Part shown: positions 1-8,518 of the stretch, piece after piece
Layout of the letters: every line of letters begins with the position of its first letter
Position numbering within the stretch: the first letter of the stretch is position 1
Made by a program: the position numbers and the translations under genes
Notes under the pieces: generated by a model
The model's input: the letters and a program-made list of their open reading frames with translations, nothing else
Told to the model about the DNA's origin: nothing
The model's database searches: none
Assembly (NCBI RefSeq): GCF_003324565.1
Contig: NZ_QOLA01000014.1
Location: 62,001-126,000, forward strand
Source of the DNA: Streptomyces sp. SDr-06
Lineage (GTDB): Bacteria > Actinomycetota > Actinomycetes > Streptomycetales > Streptomycetaceae
Length of the DNA stretch: 64,000 nt
Direction of reading: 5' to 3'

Positions 1-524
1 AGGCGCCCGAGGGCGAGGGCGGGCTGCGGCTGCGGCCCAAGCGCGCCGTCGCGGAGGCCTACCAGGACCCCCACTCGCTGACCCGCCGCGCGTTCGGCGC
101 GATCGACCCGCTGCCGGACGAGAACGACCCCGCCTACCGCGCCGCCGAACTCCCCGCCTCCGCGGGCGTCTCCACCGCGCGCGCACTGGCCCGTTTCTAC
201 GCCGCCACCATCGGCGAAGTGGACGGCGGGAAGCGGCTGTTCGCGCCCGCCACGCTCACCCTGGCCCGCACCGAGGAGAGCGCGGGCCCCGACCGGGTGC
301 TGGTCGTGAACACCCGCTTCGGGCTCGGCTACATGCTGCACGGCCCGGCGTCCCCGCTGCTCGCGCCCGGCTCCTTCGGCCACCCCGGCCGCGGCGGCTC
401 GCTGGGCTTCGCCGACCCGGAGTCGGGGATCGCGTTCGGCTATGTGACCAACGGGCTGCAGAAGGGCGTCACCGCCGATCCCCGTGCCCAGGCCCTGGTA
501 CGGGCGCTACGTTCGACCGTATGA
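1..524 (+). CDS. serine hydrolase (beta-lactamase/EstB-like), C-terminal part
   Basis: The reading frame is open from the window edge (first full codon at position 3) to a TGA at 522-524, so only about 173 C-terminal residues are present. The sequence, with stretches such as ASAGVSTARALARFYAA and a late GGSLGFADPESGIAFGYVTN, is typical of the class C beta-lactamase-like serine hydrolase family, where the second stretch carries the HxG/GxG-like element before the last strand and helix. The catalytic SxxK lies upstream, outside the window. The stop overlaps the ATG of the following SDR gene, which suggests translational coupling. Substrate unknown; such proteins are esterases or peptidases rather than true beta-lactamases in many cases. 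Confidence 0.85.
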   Translation, partial: APEGEGGLRLRPKRAVAEAYQDPHSLTRRAFGAIDPLPDENDPAYRAAELPASAGVSTARALARFYAATIGEVDGGKRLFAPATLTLARTEESAGPDRVLVVNTRFGLGYMLHGPASPLLAPGSFGHPGRGGSLGFADPESGIAFGYVTNGLQKGVTADPRAQALVRALRSTV

Positions 525-1315
525 CGCAACCTCAGACGGCCTTGACCACGGCGCGCTTCGCGGGACACGCGGCACTGATCACCGGAGCGGGACGCGGCAT
601 CGGCGCCGCCGTCGCGCGCAGACTGACCGCCGAGGGTGCCCGGGTCCTGGTCGCCGACGTCGACCTGGAGCGCGCGAAGGCCACCGCCGCCGAGCTGGAG
701 GGCGCCGTCGCCCGGCACTGCGACGTCTCCGACCGGGCTTCGGTGGAGTCCGCGGTCGCCTTCGCCGTCGAGGAGTTCGGCCGGCTCGACGTCCTGGTCA
801 ACAACGCCTACTCGTGCAGCCCGGACGCCGACCGCTTCGAGGACGAGGACGACGAGGAGTGGGCCCGCGACCTCGACATCAGCCTCACCGGCGCCTTCCG
901 GTGCGCCCGCGCCGCCCTTCCGCACCTGGCCGCCTCCGGCCGGGGCGCGATCGTCAGCGTCGGCTCGGTCAACGGCGCCCAGGACTTCGGCAACCACGCC
1001 TACAGCGCCGCCAAGGCGGGCCTCGCCTCGCTGACCCGTACGCTCGCCGGGGACGCGGCCCCGCGCGGGGTCCGGGTCAACCTCGTCCAGCCCGGCACCG
1101 TCCGCACCCCCGCCTGGGACGGCCGCGAGGACCGGCTGGACCGGTTCGCCGAGGTGTACCCGCTCGGCCGGGTCGGCGAGCCCGAGGACATCGCGGCGGC
1201 CGTCGCCTTCCTCGCCTCCGCCGACGCGTCCTGGATCACCGGCACCACCCTGCGCGTGGACGGCGGACTGCTCGCCGTGAACACGGGGTTCCAGCGACTG
1301 GCCCACGGCGAGTGA
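521..1315 (+). CDS. SDR-family NAD(P)-dependent oxidoreductase
   Basis: A 264-residue classical short-chain dehydrogenase/reductase. Visible motifs are the dinucleotide-binding TGAGRGIG near residue 21, the NNAY segment that corresponds to the NNAG motif, a Ser upstream of the catalytic YSAAK (Tyr and Lys spaced by three), and the usual VDGG near the C-terminus. Length is normal for the family. It starts four bases before the end of the upstream serine hydrolase gene (ATGA overlap), so the two are probably one transcript. The substrate cannot be told from sequence. Confidence 0.93.
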   Translation: MTQPQTALTTARFAGHAALITGAGRGIGAAVARRLTAEGARVLVADVDLERAKATAAELEGAVARHCDVSDRASVESAVAFAVEEFGRLDVLVNNAYSCSPDADRFEDEDDEEWARDLDISLTGAFRCARAALPHLAASGRGAIVSVGSVNGAQDFGNHAYSAAKAGLASLTRTLAGDAAPRGVRVNLVQPGTVRTPAWDGREDRLDRFAEVYPLGRVGEPEDIAAAVAFLASADASWITGTTLRVDGGLLAVNTGFQRLAHGE

Positions 1316-1398
1316 GGCCCGCGCCCGGGTGAGGGGCGGCTCGCCCTCCGTAGTCCCGGAACATCGCCCGGCGCGCCCCGGTCCCGGGAGGTCGTGCG

Positions 1399-2244
1399 TC
1401 AGCCCGCCCGCAGCATCAGGCCGATGCCCACCACCAGGAGGCCCGCCGCGGCGATCCGCGGGGCGCCGAAGCGCTCCTTGAAGAAGACGGCGCCGATCGC
1501 CGCGCCCACGATGATCGACGATTCGCGCAGCGCCGCGACCGGGGCCAGCGGCGCCCTGGTCTGCGCCCACAGGACGAGCCCGTACGCGGCGACCGAGAGC
1601 GCCGCCCCGAGGAGCCCGCGGGCCGCGAACGGGCGCAGTTCCCCGGCCAGTCGGGGGCCCCGGCGGTACAGGGCGTAGGCGGGGACGGCCAGGCCCTCAA
1701 GGAGCATCAGCCAGGCGATGTAGCCGACGGAGGAGCCCGAGGCGCGCACTCCGACGCCGTCGACGACGGTGTACCCGGCGATCGTGAGGCCGGTGGCGAG
1801 CGCGGCGACGATGGCCGGCCAGTTCGGCCGCGAGCCGCGGATGCCCCACAGGGCGACCCCGACCAGGCCCGCGCAGGCGACCGCCACCCCCGCCGCCTGC
1901 CAGGCGTTCGGCGTCTCGTGCACGAAAACGGCGGCGAGCACGGTGACCACCAGCGGGGCGGTGCCGCGCGCGATCGGGTACGTCTGCCCGAAGTCGCCCA
2001 GGGTGAACGACCGCATGAGCAGCAGCATGTAGCCGACGTGCAGCGCCGCCGAGACCAGCAGATACGGCCAGGCCCCGGCGGCGGGCACCGGCACGAAGGG
2101 CAGCGCGAGCAGTCCGATCAGCGCGCCGCCGCCCGATATCAGGGTGAAGGAGAGCAGCTGGTCCTTGAGGTGGTGGGCGAGCGCGTTCCAGCTGGCGTGC
2201 GCGAGGGCCGCGAGCAGCACCGCGCAGGTGACGGTCGGGGTCAC
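1399..2244 (-). CDS. EamA/DMT-family transporter
   Basis: 281 residues with about ten hydrophobic segments in two related halves, the arrangement of drug/metabolite transporter (EamA) permeases. The second half ends with the typical REsSiivgAaiGavfFKERfg pattern that precedes the last two helices. Start GTG at 2244. It lacks a clear ribosome-binding site of its own, and its GTG overlaps the stop of a possible 18-codon leader ORF (2241-2297), so translation may be coupled. It lies downstream of the penicillin-binding protein gene on the same strand. Substrate unknown. Confidence 0.9.
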   Translation of the reverse strand: MTPTVTCAVLLAALAHASWNALAHHLKDQLLSFTLISGGGALIGLLALPFVPVPAAGAWPYLLVSAALHVGYMLLLMRSFTLGDFGQTYPIARGTAPLVVTVLAAVFVHETPNAWQAAGVAVACAGLVGVALWGIRGSRPNWPAIVAALATGLTIAGYTVVDGVGVRASGSSVGYIAWLMLLEGLAVPAYALYRRGPRLAGELRPFAARGLLGAALSVAAYGLVLWAQTRAPLAPVAALRESSIIVGAAIGAVFFKERFGAPRIAAAGLLVVGIGLMLRAG

Positions 2245-2297
2245 GAGCGCCGCCCGCTCGGGTCGTGCGGGTCGTCCAGGTCGTACGGAGAGTTCAT
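2241..2297 (-). CDS. possible 18-residue leader ORF before the EamA transporter
   Basis: ATG at 2297 opens an 18-codon frame (MNSPYDLDDPHDPSGRRS) whose TGA overlaps the GTG of the transporter gene (GTGA). No Shine-Dalgarno is visible upstream, but a TACTAG-like -10 box lies about ten bases before the ATG, so a leaderless start is possible. It is too short to judge coding potential; it could be chance. Confidence 0.25.
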   Translation of the reverse strand: MNSPYDLDDPHDPSGRRS

Positions 2298-2341
2298 GGC
2301 CCGCACGCTAGTAGTAGGTGTACGGGCCATGCGAGGCGGTT

Positions 2342-3967
2342 TCAGCCGGCGCGCAGGACCTGCGCGACGATGGGCCCTGCCGCGGTGCCGCCGTGCCCGC
2401 CGGACTGCACCAGGGCGGCGGCCGCGAGGTCGTCGCTGTACCCGGTGAACCAGCTGTCCGACTTGTTCTGCCCGTCCCTCTCCGCGGAGCCGGTCTTGGC
2501 GCCCTTGGCGCCGCCGACGCCCGCCATGGCCTCGGTCGCCGTCCCGTAGGAGGCGGTCGCGGTGATGTGCATCATCTCGCGCAGCTGGGCGGCGATGCCC
2601 GACGGCAGCGGCGCGGCCTGGGCGAGCGCGCGGCCGTCCAGGGACTGCGGCACCAGGACGGGCTGGCGGAAGCGGCCCGACTGCGCGGTCGCCGCGATCG
2701 AGGCCATGTCGAGCGGGCTCATCTGCACCTTGCCCTGACCGATGTACGCCGCCGCCGTCTCGGCGCCGGCCGAGGCGGGCACGCTGCCGTCGAAGGACGG
2801 CACGCCGACCTTCCAGTCCTGGCCGATGCCGAAGTAGTCGGCCGCGACGCGCCCCAGCGCCCCGTCGTCGTTCACGTCGTCGACGAGCTTGATGAAGGCG
2901 GTGTTGCAGGACCGGGCGAAGCTCTTGGAGAAGGGCTGGCCGTCCATCGAGAAGTTGTCCAGGTTGTGGAAGGTGACGCCCTGCCACATCGCGTTCGCCG
3001 GACACTCGGCCGGTTTGTCCGCGGCCGCCTTGCCCTTCTCGATCAGCATCGCCGAGGTGACGATCTTCATCGTGGAGCCGGGCGCGACCCGGCCCTGGAG
3101 CGAGGCGGGGAACTTGTCGGCGCGGTTGTCCGCCACCGCCCTGATCTCGCCGGTGCTCGGCTTGACGGCGACCACCGACGACTCCCCGAAGCCCTTGACC
3201 GCCTTCTCCGCGGCGGCCTGCACGTCCGCGTCGAGCGTCGTCCTCAGCTTGCCCGGGGTGCCCTTCTGCAGCGTGATCAGGGTGCGCGCCGGGGTGCCGT
3301 TGCCCTGGATCTGGAGCTCGACGCCCGGCGTGCCGTCCACCTTGGTGCCGTACTTCTCGCGCAGCCCGTCCAGGATCGCGCCGAGCGAGGGGTACTGCTC
3401 CTTGGTCAGCGGGCGGTCCTTGTAGTCGACGGCCTGGATCTCGGGGTTCTGCGCCTTGTCGGTCACCAGGCGCTCGTCCTTCTTCAGCTGCGGGTACAGC
3501 ACCGCGGGCTGCCAGTCGACCAGCGCCCTGTGCGTGGTCTGGCCCCGGACGACGGTCAGTTGGGAGGCGTAGGACAGCGGGGCCGTCCTGCCCTCGAAGG
3601 AGACGTCGGCCTTCACCGTGTACGGGACGACCGCCCCGTTCGGCGCGCCCGCGGCGACCGTCACGTTGGTGATGTGTGCCTGGTCGCGGAAGCCGGTCAG
3701 CGCGGTTGACGCGGCCTGCTGATTGTTGGTCAGGGCGGCGGCCCCCGCCGCGTCGCCCTTCGACCATGCCGTGAGGAAGCCGGTGGCGGCCTCCTTGATC
3801 TCGTCCGTGCCCGGCGGGCCGGTGCGCGCGGGCGCGCCCTGCGTGTGCGTACCGCCGGGCCCCTTGTCGTCACCCCCGCCCACCAGCGTGTAGCCCCCGT
3901 ACGCGACGCCTCCGGCGGCCACCACGAACACCCCGCCCACGATGGCGACCTTCGCTCCACTGCGCAT
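2342..3967 (-). CDS. penicillin-binding transpeptidase with MecA_N (NTF2-like) domain
   Basis: 541 residues. A short cytoplasmic N-terminus is followed by one membrane anchor (about residues 7-27), an NTF2-like MecA_N domain (about 55-170), a linker/dimerisation part, and a class B transpeptidase domain with all three active-site motifs: S298-T-M-K301, S353-C-N355 and K491-T-G493. It would cross-link peptidoglycan outside the membrane. MecA_N class B PBPs are common in actinobacteria and some are insensitive to beta-lactams. ATG at 3967 follows GGGGAGGGGAA. An 11-bp inverted repeat lies 32-55 bases upstream and may be an operator. The neighbouring mannosyltransferase gene is upstream on the same strand. 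Confidence 0.94.
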   Translation of the reverse strand: MRSGAKVAIVGGVFVVAAGGVAYGGYTLVGGGDDKGPGGTHTQGAPARTGPPGTDEIKEAATGFLTAWSKGDAAGAAALTNNQQAASTALTGFRDQAHITNVTVAAGAPNGAVVPYTVKADVSFEGRTAPLSYASQLTVVRGQTTHRALVDWQPAVLYPQLKKDERLVTDKAQNPEIQAVDYKDRPLTKEQYPSLGAILDGLREKYGTKVDGTPGVELQIQGNGTPARTLITLQKGTPGKLRTTLDADVQAAAEKAVKGFGESSVVAVKPSTGEIRAVADNRADKFPASLQGRVAPGSTMKIVTSAMLIEKGKAAADKPAECPANAMWQGVTFHNLDNFSMDGQPFSKSFARSCNTAFIKLVDDVNDDGALGRVAADYFGIGQDWKVGVPSFDGSVPASAGAETAAAYIGQGKVQMSPLDMASIAATAQSGRFRQPVLVPQSLDGRALAQAAPLPSGIAAQLREMMHITATASYGTATEAMAGVGGAKGAKTGSAERDGQNKSDSWFTGYSDDLAAAALVQSGGHGGTAAGPIVAQVLRAG

Positions 3968-3998
3968 CCCGCAGTTCCCCTCCCCAGGAGTCCCCCGA

Positions 3999-4022
3999 AC
4001 TCCTTGAACGTGTTCAAGGAGT
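3999..4022. promoter_or_regulatory. inverted repeat upstream of the PBP gene, putative operator
   Basis: ACTCCTTGAAC-GT-GTTCAAGGAGT forms perfect 11-bp arms around a 2-base centre, 32 bases before the PBP start. There is no T-tract after it, and it lies between the mannosyltransferase stop (4101) and the PBP ATG. It could be an operator or an attenuating hairpin. Confidence 0.5.
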
Positions 4023-4100
4023 ACTTGGGAGGGACTCTACGGGACGGCAGTGACAAGGGGGCCGCCAGTTGTCCGAACGGTTACCGGAACGCGACCGGCG

Positions 4101-5918
4101 TCACACCCAGGTGTCCAGCCACATCCGGTTGCGCCAGGAGTCCAGCGGAATGGCCGTGCCCGTGTAGATCGGCCAGAAGTAGACGAAGTTCCACACGATC
4201 AGCAGGACGAGCACACCCGCCGCGATGGCCCCCACCGCACGGCGCCGCTCCCCGGGGGCGAGCCCCGCTTCCGCCGACGCCGCCGCGCCGCGCGCCGGCT
4301 GCGGCGGCCCGATGATCGCGCCGATCATCATCGCCACCGCCAGACACAGGAACGGCACGAACACGACCGCGTAGAAGAAGAAGATCGTCCGCTCCTGGTA
4401 CATGAACCACGGCAGGTACCCGGCCGCGATCCCGCACGCGATGGCGCCCGCCCGCCAGTCGCGCCGGAAGATCCAGCGCCACAGGACGTACCCGATCGCG
4501 AAGCAGGCGGCCCACCACAGCAGCGGGGTGCCGAGCGCGAGGACCTCGGCGGCGCACTTCCCGCTCGTGTTCGCGGGGCATCCGGCGGTGCCGGGGCTCG
4601 GGCTCTCGTAGTAGTACGAGACGGGCCGGCCAAGGACCAGCCAGCTCCACGGGTTCGACTGGTAGGTGTGGCCCTCGGTCAGGCCCACGTGGAAGCTGTA
4701 GACCTCGGTCTCGTAGTGCCAGAAGCTGCGCAGCGAGGCCGGCACCCAGCTGAGGTCGAACTGCGGCAGATGGTTGACGGTGCCGATGACCGGCAGCTTG
4801 ACGTGGTCGGGGGACAGGCCCGCCCGGCCGTCCGCCCAGTGCCGCCCGTACCCCTTGTCGGTGACGAACCAGCCCGTCCACGACACCATGTACGTGGCGA
4901 TCGCGACCGGCACCGTGGACAGGAACGCCCAGAGCGCGTCCCGGCGCAGCACCGCCCGGTAGGGGCTGACCGCGCCCGCCGTGCGCCGGGCGCCCGCGTC
5001 CCACAGCACGGCCATCACGCAGAAGAACACCAGGATGTAGAGGCCGTTCCACTTGGTGCCGCAGGCCAGGCCCAGCATGATCCCGGCCGCGATCCGCCAG
5101 GGCCGCAGGCCGAACCGCAAGGTCGCCGCGCTCTCCGCGTCCGGGCGCAATTGCCCGTCCTCACCCTCGGGCAAGGCGGCCGCCAGCTTCGCCCGCGTAC
5201 GGTCGCGGTCGACGAGCAGGCAGCCGAAGGCGGCCAGGACGAAGAACATCAGGACCGTGTCGAGCAGCGCGGTGCGGCTCATCACGAAGTGCAGCCCGTC
5301 GACCGCGAGCAGCGCGCCCGCCAGGCACCCCAGGAACGTGGAGCGGAACAGCCGGCGCCCGATCCGGCAGAGCAGCAGCACCGACAGGGTGCCGAGCACC
5401 GCGACCATGAACCGCCAGCCGAACGGCGTGAAGCCGAACATCTTCTCGCCGATGCCGATGAGGTACTTGCCGACCGGCGGATGCACCACGTAGCCCGGCG
5501 CGGTCGGCACCGCGATGAGGTCCGGGTTGGCCAGGATCGACTTGTCGATGTCCTTGGGCCAGTCGCCCTCGTAGCCGTGGTTGATGAGCGCCCAGGCGTC
5601 CTTGGCGTAGTACGTCTCGTCGAATATCACGGCATGCGGGGCGCCCAGGTGCCAGAACCGCATGAGTCCGGCGACCAGCGTCACCAGGAGCGGCCCCGCC
5701 CACGCCGACCAGCGCACGATCCGCGCCGCCCACAGCGGGGGGATGCCGAGCACCGTCCACAGCTGCCCCGACGGCCGGGTGAACGGAGGCACCAGGCGCT
5801 CGCGCAGCCCGGTTCTCGGCCGCGCGACATGGCCGAACCGGCGCATGCGGTGCTGCCAGGAGGGCGGCTCGTCCCCGGCTTCGTGGCCCGGCAGGGTCTG
5901 TGGCGCAGTACTGGTCAC
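4101..5918 (-). CDS. pmt: dolichyl-phosphate-mannose-type protein O-mannosyltransferase (PMT)
   Basis: 605 residues from GTG at 5918 (VTSTAPQ...). A longer in-frame start at 6155 would run into rsmI and is rejected. Membrane protein with about ten or more transmembrane segments and a large extracytoplasmic region. Family marks include the first-loop FDETYYAKDAW acidic motif (D-E, the catalytic pair in GT39 enzymes) and the PMT C-terminal multi-helix domain. It is expected to transfer mannose from polyprenyl-phosphate mannose to secreted Thr/Ser-rich proteins during Sec export; in S. coelicolor Pmt is known to glycosylate PstS and the phage phiC31 receptor. Divergent from rsmI with an 85-bp shared upstream region. 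Confidence 0.93.
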   Translation of the reverse strand: MTSTAPQTLPGHEAGDEPPSWQHRMRRFGHVARPRTGLRERLVPPFTRPSGQLWTVLGIPPLWAARIVRWSAWAGPLLVTLVAGLMRFWHLGAPHAVIFDETYYAKDAWALINHGYEGDWPKDIDKSILANPDLIAVPTAPGYVVHPPVGKYLIGIGEKMFGFTPFGWRFMVAVLGTLSVLLLCRIGRRLFRSTFLGCLAGALLAVDGLHFVMSRTALLDTVLMFFVLAAFGCLLVDRDRTRAKLAAALPEGEDGQLRPDAESAATLRFGLRPWRIAAGIMLGLACGTKWNGLYILVFFCVMAVLWDAGARRTAGAVSPYRAVLRRDALWAFLSTVPVAIATYMVSWTGWFVTDKGYGRHWADGRAGLSPDHVKLPVIGTVNHLPQFDLSWVPASLRSFWHYETEVYSFHVGLTEGHTYQSNPWSWLVLGRPVSYYYESPSPGTAGCPANTSGKCAAEVLALGTPLLWWAACFAIGYVLWRWIFRRDWRAGAIACGIAAGYLPWFMYQERTIFFFYAVVFVPFLCLAVAMMIGAIIGPPQPARGAAASAEAGLAPGERRRAVGAIAAGVLVLLIVWNFVYFWPIYTGTAIPLDSWRNRMWLDTWV

Positions 5919-6003
5919 CGCGCCATCGTAGGGAACTCGCCTATGGGAGTCCCGTGGCCGGGCCCGGCGGCCGGGGCCGCGGCGGGCTGCGAGGATGGTC
6001 GGT

Positions 6004-6882
6004 GTGACCGGAACACTCGTACTCGCAGGCACCCCCATCGGCGACACCGCGGACGCCCCGCCCCGGCTCGCCGCCGAACTGGAGCGCGCCGACGTCGTCG
6101 CCGCCGAGGACACCCGGCGCCTTCGCCGGCTCACCCAGGCGCTCGGCGTGCACACCCAGGGCCGGGTCGTGTCCTACTTCGAGGGCAACGAGTCGGCGCG
6201 CACCCCCGAACTCGTCGAGGCCCTCGAAGGCGGCGCCCGGGTGCTGCTCGTGACCGACGCGGGCATGCCCTCGGTCTCCGACCCCGGCTACCGCCTGGTC
6301 GCGGCCTGCGTCGAGAAGGACATCAAGGTCACGGCGGTGCCGGGCCCCTCCGCGGTGCTCACCGCGCTCGCCCTGTCCGGGCTGCCCGTGGACCGCTTCT
6401 GCTTCGAGGGCTTCCTGCCGCGCAAGGCCGGCGAGCGCCTGGGCCGCCTGCGCGAGGTCGCCGACGAGCGCCGCACGCTGGTCTACTTCGAGGCCCCGCA
6501 CCGCCTCGACGACACCCTGGCCGCGATGGCCGAGGTGTTCGGTGCCGAGCGGCGGGCGGCGGTGTGCCGGGAGCTGACCAAGACGTACGAGGAGGTCAAG
6601 CGCGGGCCGCTGAAGGACCTCGCGGTGTGGGCGGCGGAGGGCGTGCGCGGCGAGATCACCGTGGTGGTCGAGGGGGCGCCCGAGACCGGACCGGCCGATC
6701 TCGACGCCGCCGAGCTGGTCAGGCGCGTACAGGTGCGCGAGGAGGCGGGAGAGCGGCGCAAGGAGGCCATCGCGGCCGTCGCCGCCGAGACCGGTCTACC
6801 CAAGCGCGAGGTCTTCGACGCGGTGGTCGCGGCAAAGAACGCGGCACGTCAGGGCTCCGCGGACAGTAAAGGACTATCGTAA
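6004..6882 (+). CDS. rsmI: 16S rRNA (cytidine1402-2'-O)-methyltransferase RsmI
   Basis: 292 residues from GTG at 6004 (VTGTLVLAGTPIG). An ATG at 5995 is directly next to the GAGG Shine-Dalgarno (5991-5994), whereas the GTG has a 9-base spacing, so the GTG is preferred. It belongs to the tetrapyrrole-methylase fold: the N-terminal GTPIGD motif, AEDTRR, and the VTDAGMPSVSDPG and VPGPSA motifs are all present. It methylates the ribose of C1402 in the decoding centre. Divergent from pmt. Confidence 0.95.
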   Translation: MTGTLVLAGTPIGDTADAPPRLAAELERADVVAAEDTRRLRRLTQALGVHTQGRVVSYFEGNESARTPELVEALEGGARVLLVTDAGMPSVSDPGYRLVAACVEKDIKVTAVPGPSAVLTALALSGLPVDRFCFEGFLPRKAGERLGRLREVADERRTLVYFEAPHRLDDTLAAMAEVFGAERRAAVCRELTKTYEEVKRGPLKDLAVWAAEGVRGEITVVVEGAPETGPADLDAAELVRRVQVREEAGERRKEAIAAVAAETGLPKREVFDAVVAAKNAARQGSADSKGLS

Positions 6883-7073
6883 AAAGTAAAACGCAGGCCG
6901 CGCACCGGGGCAGGGAAAAGCACGCAGCCCTAGGAAAGGCCAAGACCACGCCAACTCTCGACAGCCCCTGATGCGTTTTGGCAGCGAAAGGCGTCTCCTG
7001 GATCGGGGACCTTTCGCCCCCGCTCGCAAGAGCGCTCGCAAGAGCTTGTCCAGCGGACAAGAGGAGCCGGCAC

Positions 7074-7451
7074 ATGAGTGAGATCGCTGAGACCACGGCA
7101 CACGAGGCGTATGCCTTCGCGTGCATGAGGTGTGGATATGGCTGGGAGCAGGCGTACGAGATAGAGCACCACGTAGACGCCACGGGCCAGGCATTCGTCG
7201 TCTACAAGGCCAATGGCGACCGGGTGCCGTCCCCGCTGTCCTCGCCCACCTGCCTCAACTGCGGCGGACACGTGGTGCGCATCATGCGCGCCGGGCGGGT
7301 GTCGTCCGCGCAGCAGGGAATGATCCAGCACCGCGCGCCCGCGCCGACGCAGCCCGCTCCCCAGCACGGGGCCGACGGGGCCGACGCCACCGTGAAGCCG
7401 GAGCACCACTGGCACCTGTCGGACCTTCTGCACCCCTTCCACCGCAAGTGA
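7074..7451 (+). CDS. conserved zinc-ribbon-like protein of unknown function
   Basis: 125 residues, start ATG 7074 with GAGGAG at 7061-7066; an in-frame upstream ATG has no such site. Two CxxC pairs (C17/C20 and C60/C63) flank a conserved-looking segment, the pattern of a treble-clef or zinc-ribbon metal site. The C-terminal half is Pro/Ala/His-rich and ends in a basic His-containing tail. No enzymatic motif is seen. It sits alone between rsmI and tatD, in the same direction. Function unknown. Confidence 0.88.
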   Translation: MSEIAETTAHEAYAFACMRCGYGWEQAYEIEHHVDATGQAFVVYKANGDRVPSPLSSPTCLNCGGHVVRIMRAGRVSSAQQGMIQHRAPAPTQPAPQHGADGADATVKPEHHWHLSDLLHPFHRK

Positions 7452-7513
7452 CCAGGGGCGCGTGAGCGGGCCGCCCACGGTCCGCCGCGCGCGCCTTTCG
7501 TAGGATCTGCGGT

Positions 7514-8383
7514 ATGAGTGCCAAGGATGCCCCGCCGCCCCTGCCCGAGCCGCTCGCGGTGGCCGTGGCCGATTCGCACACCCACCTGGACATGCAGGAC
7601 GGCACGGTCGAACAGGCCCTGGAGAAGGCCGCGGCCGTCGGCGTCACCACCGTGGTCCAGGTGGGCTGCGACGTGAAGGGCTCCCGGTGGGCGGCGGACA
7701 CCGCCGAGGCGTACGCGAACGTCCACGCCGCCGTCGCGCTGCACCCCAACGAGGCCCCGCGGATCGTGCACGGCGACCCGGACGGCTGGTCCCGCCAGGG
7801 AGCGCGCGGCCCCGGCGGCGACGGCGCGCTCGACGAGGCGCTCGCCGAGATCGACCGGCTCGCGGCGCTGCCCTGGGTCCGGGCCGTCGGCGAGACCGGC
7901 CTCGACCACTTCCGCACCGGGCCAGAGGGAAAGGCCGCCCAGGAGAGGTCCTTCCGGGCGCACATCGAGATCGCCAAACGGCAGGGCAAAGCGCTCGTCA
8001 TTCACGATCGCGAGGCGCACGCCGATGTACTGCGCATCCTGCGCGAGGAAGGCGCCCCCGAACGGACCGTGTTCCACTGTTATTCCGGTGACGCGGAAAT
8101 GGCCGAACTCTGCGCCGAATCCGGGTACTTCATGTCCTTCGCGGGAAACGTGACCTTCAAAAACGCCCAGCCGCTGCGCGACGCTCTCGCCGTCGCCCCG
8201 CTGGAACTCGTTCTCGTCGAGACGGACGCGCCGTTCCTCACGCCGGCGCCGTACCGCGGACGGCCCAATGCGCCGTATCTCATTCCGGTCACGGTGCGCG
8301 CCATGGCGGCCGTGAAGGGCCTCGGCGAAGACGTGCTGGCCGCGGCGATCGCGGACAACACCGCGCGCGCGTTTGATTACTGA
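7514..8383 (+). CDS. tatD: TatD-family metal-dependent hydrolase (DNase/exonuclease-like)
   Basis: 289 residues. The N-terminal DSHTHLD gives the HxH metal ligands, followed by the amidohydrolase TIM-barrel landmarks: a GETGLDhf motif, a His in VIHDREAH, an FHCYSG motif and the C-terminal LVETDAPFL. Length fits TatD. These enzymes are 3'-5' exonucleases or DNases. ATG 7514, about 60 bases after the previous gene and in the same direction. Confidence 0.93.
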   Translation: MSAKDAPPPLPEPLAVAVADSHTHLDMQDGTVEQALEKAAAVGVTTVVQVGCDVKGSRWAADTAEAYANVHAAVALHPNEAPRIVHGDPDGWSRQGARGPGGDGALDEALAEIDRLAALPWVRAVGETGLDHFRTGPEGKAAQERSFRAHIEIAKRQGKALVIHDREAHADVLRILREEGAPERTVFHCYSGDAEMAELCAESGYFMSFAGNVTFKNAQPLRDALAVAPLELVLVETDAPFLTPAPYRGRPNAPYLIPVTVRAMAAVKGLGEDVLAAAIADNTARAFDY

Positions 8384-8453
8384 CCGATAACGGAATGCGC
8401 CTCCTTCGGGTGGCGTGCAGGGTAGTGCCACGACACCGCGTAGTCGAATTGCT

Positions 8454-8482
8454 TTGGAGAGTGACCGTCGCTCCGCTAGTCT
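8454..8482 (+). promoter_or_regulatory. probable vegetative promoter of the Rpf-type gene
   Basis: TTGGAG (8454-8459) and TAGTCT (8477-8482) are separated by exactly 17 bases, close to the HrdB consensus. The predicted transcript starts near 8490, giving a leader of about 30 bases before the GTG at 8519. Confidence 0.55.
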
Positions 8483-8518
8483 CCCGGCCCGCACCATCGG
8501 ACCGGACCCTGGAGCGTC

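Noticed and set aside
1331..1350. Terminator between the SDR gene and the EamA gene
   Set aside because: Only a short imperfect GAGGGGCG/CGCCCTC pairing is seen; too weak to call.
440..1570. Long opposite-strand frame over the SDR gene
   Set aside because: High-GC DNA opens long shadow frames; composition is Gly/Ala/Arg-rich with no domain, and the SDR in the other strand is clear.
5919..6155. Longer N-terminus for the mannosyltransferase
   Set aside because: It would overlap rsmI by 150 bases and adds an Arg/Ser-rich segment unlike the family; the GTG at 5918 fits.
8384..8518. c-di-AMP (ydaO) riboswitch before the Rpf-type gene
   Set aside because: Some streptomycete rpf genes have one, but the 135-base gap is too short and shows no such motifs; a plain promoter 30 bases before the start fits.
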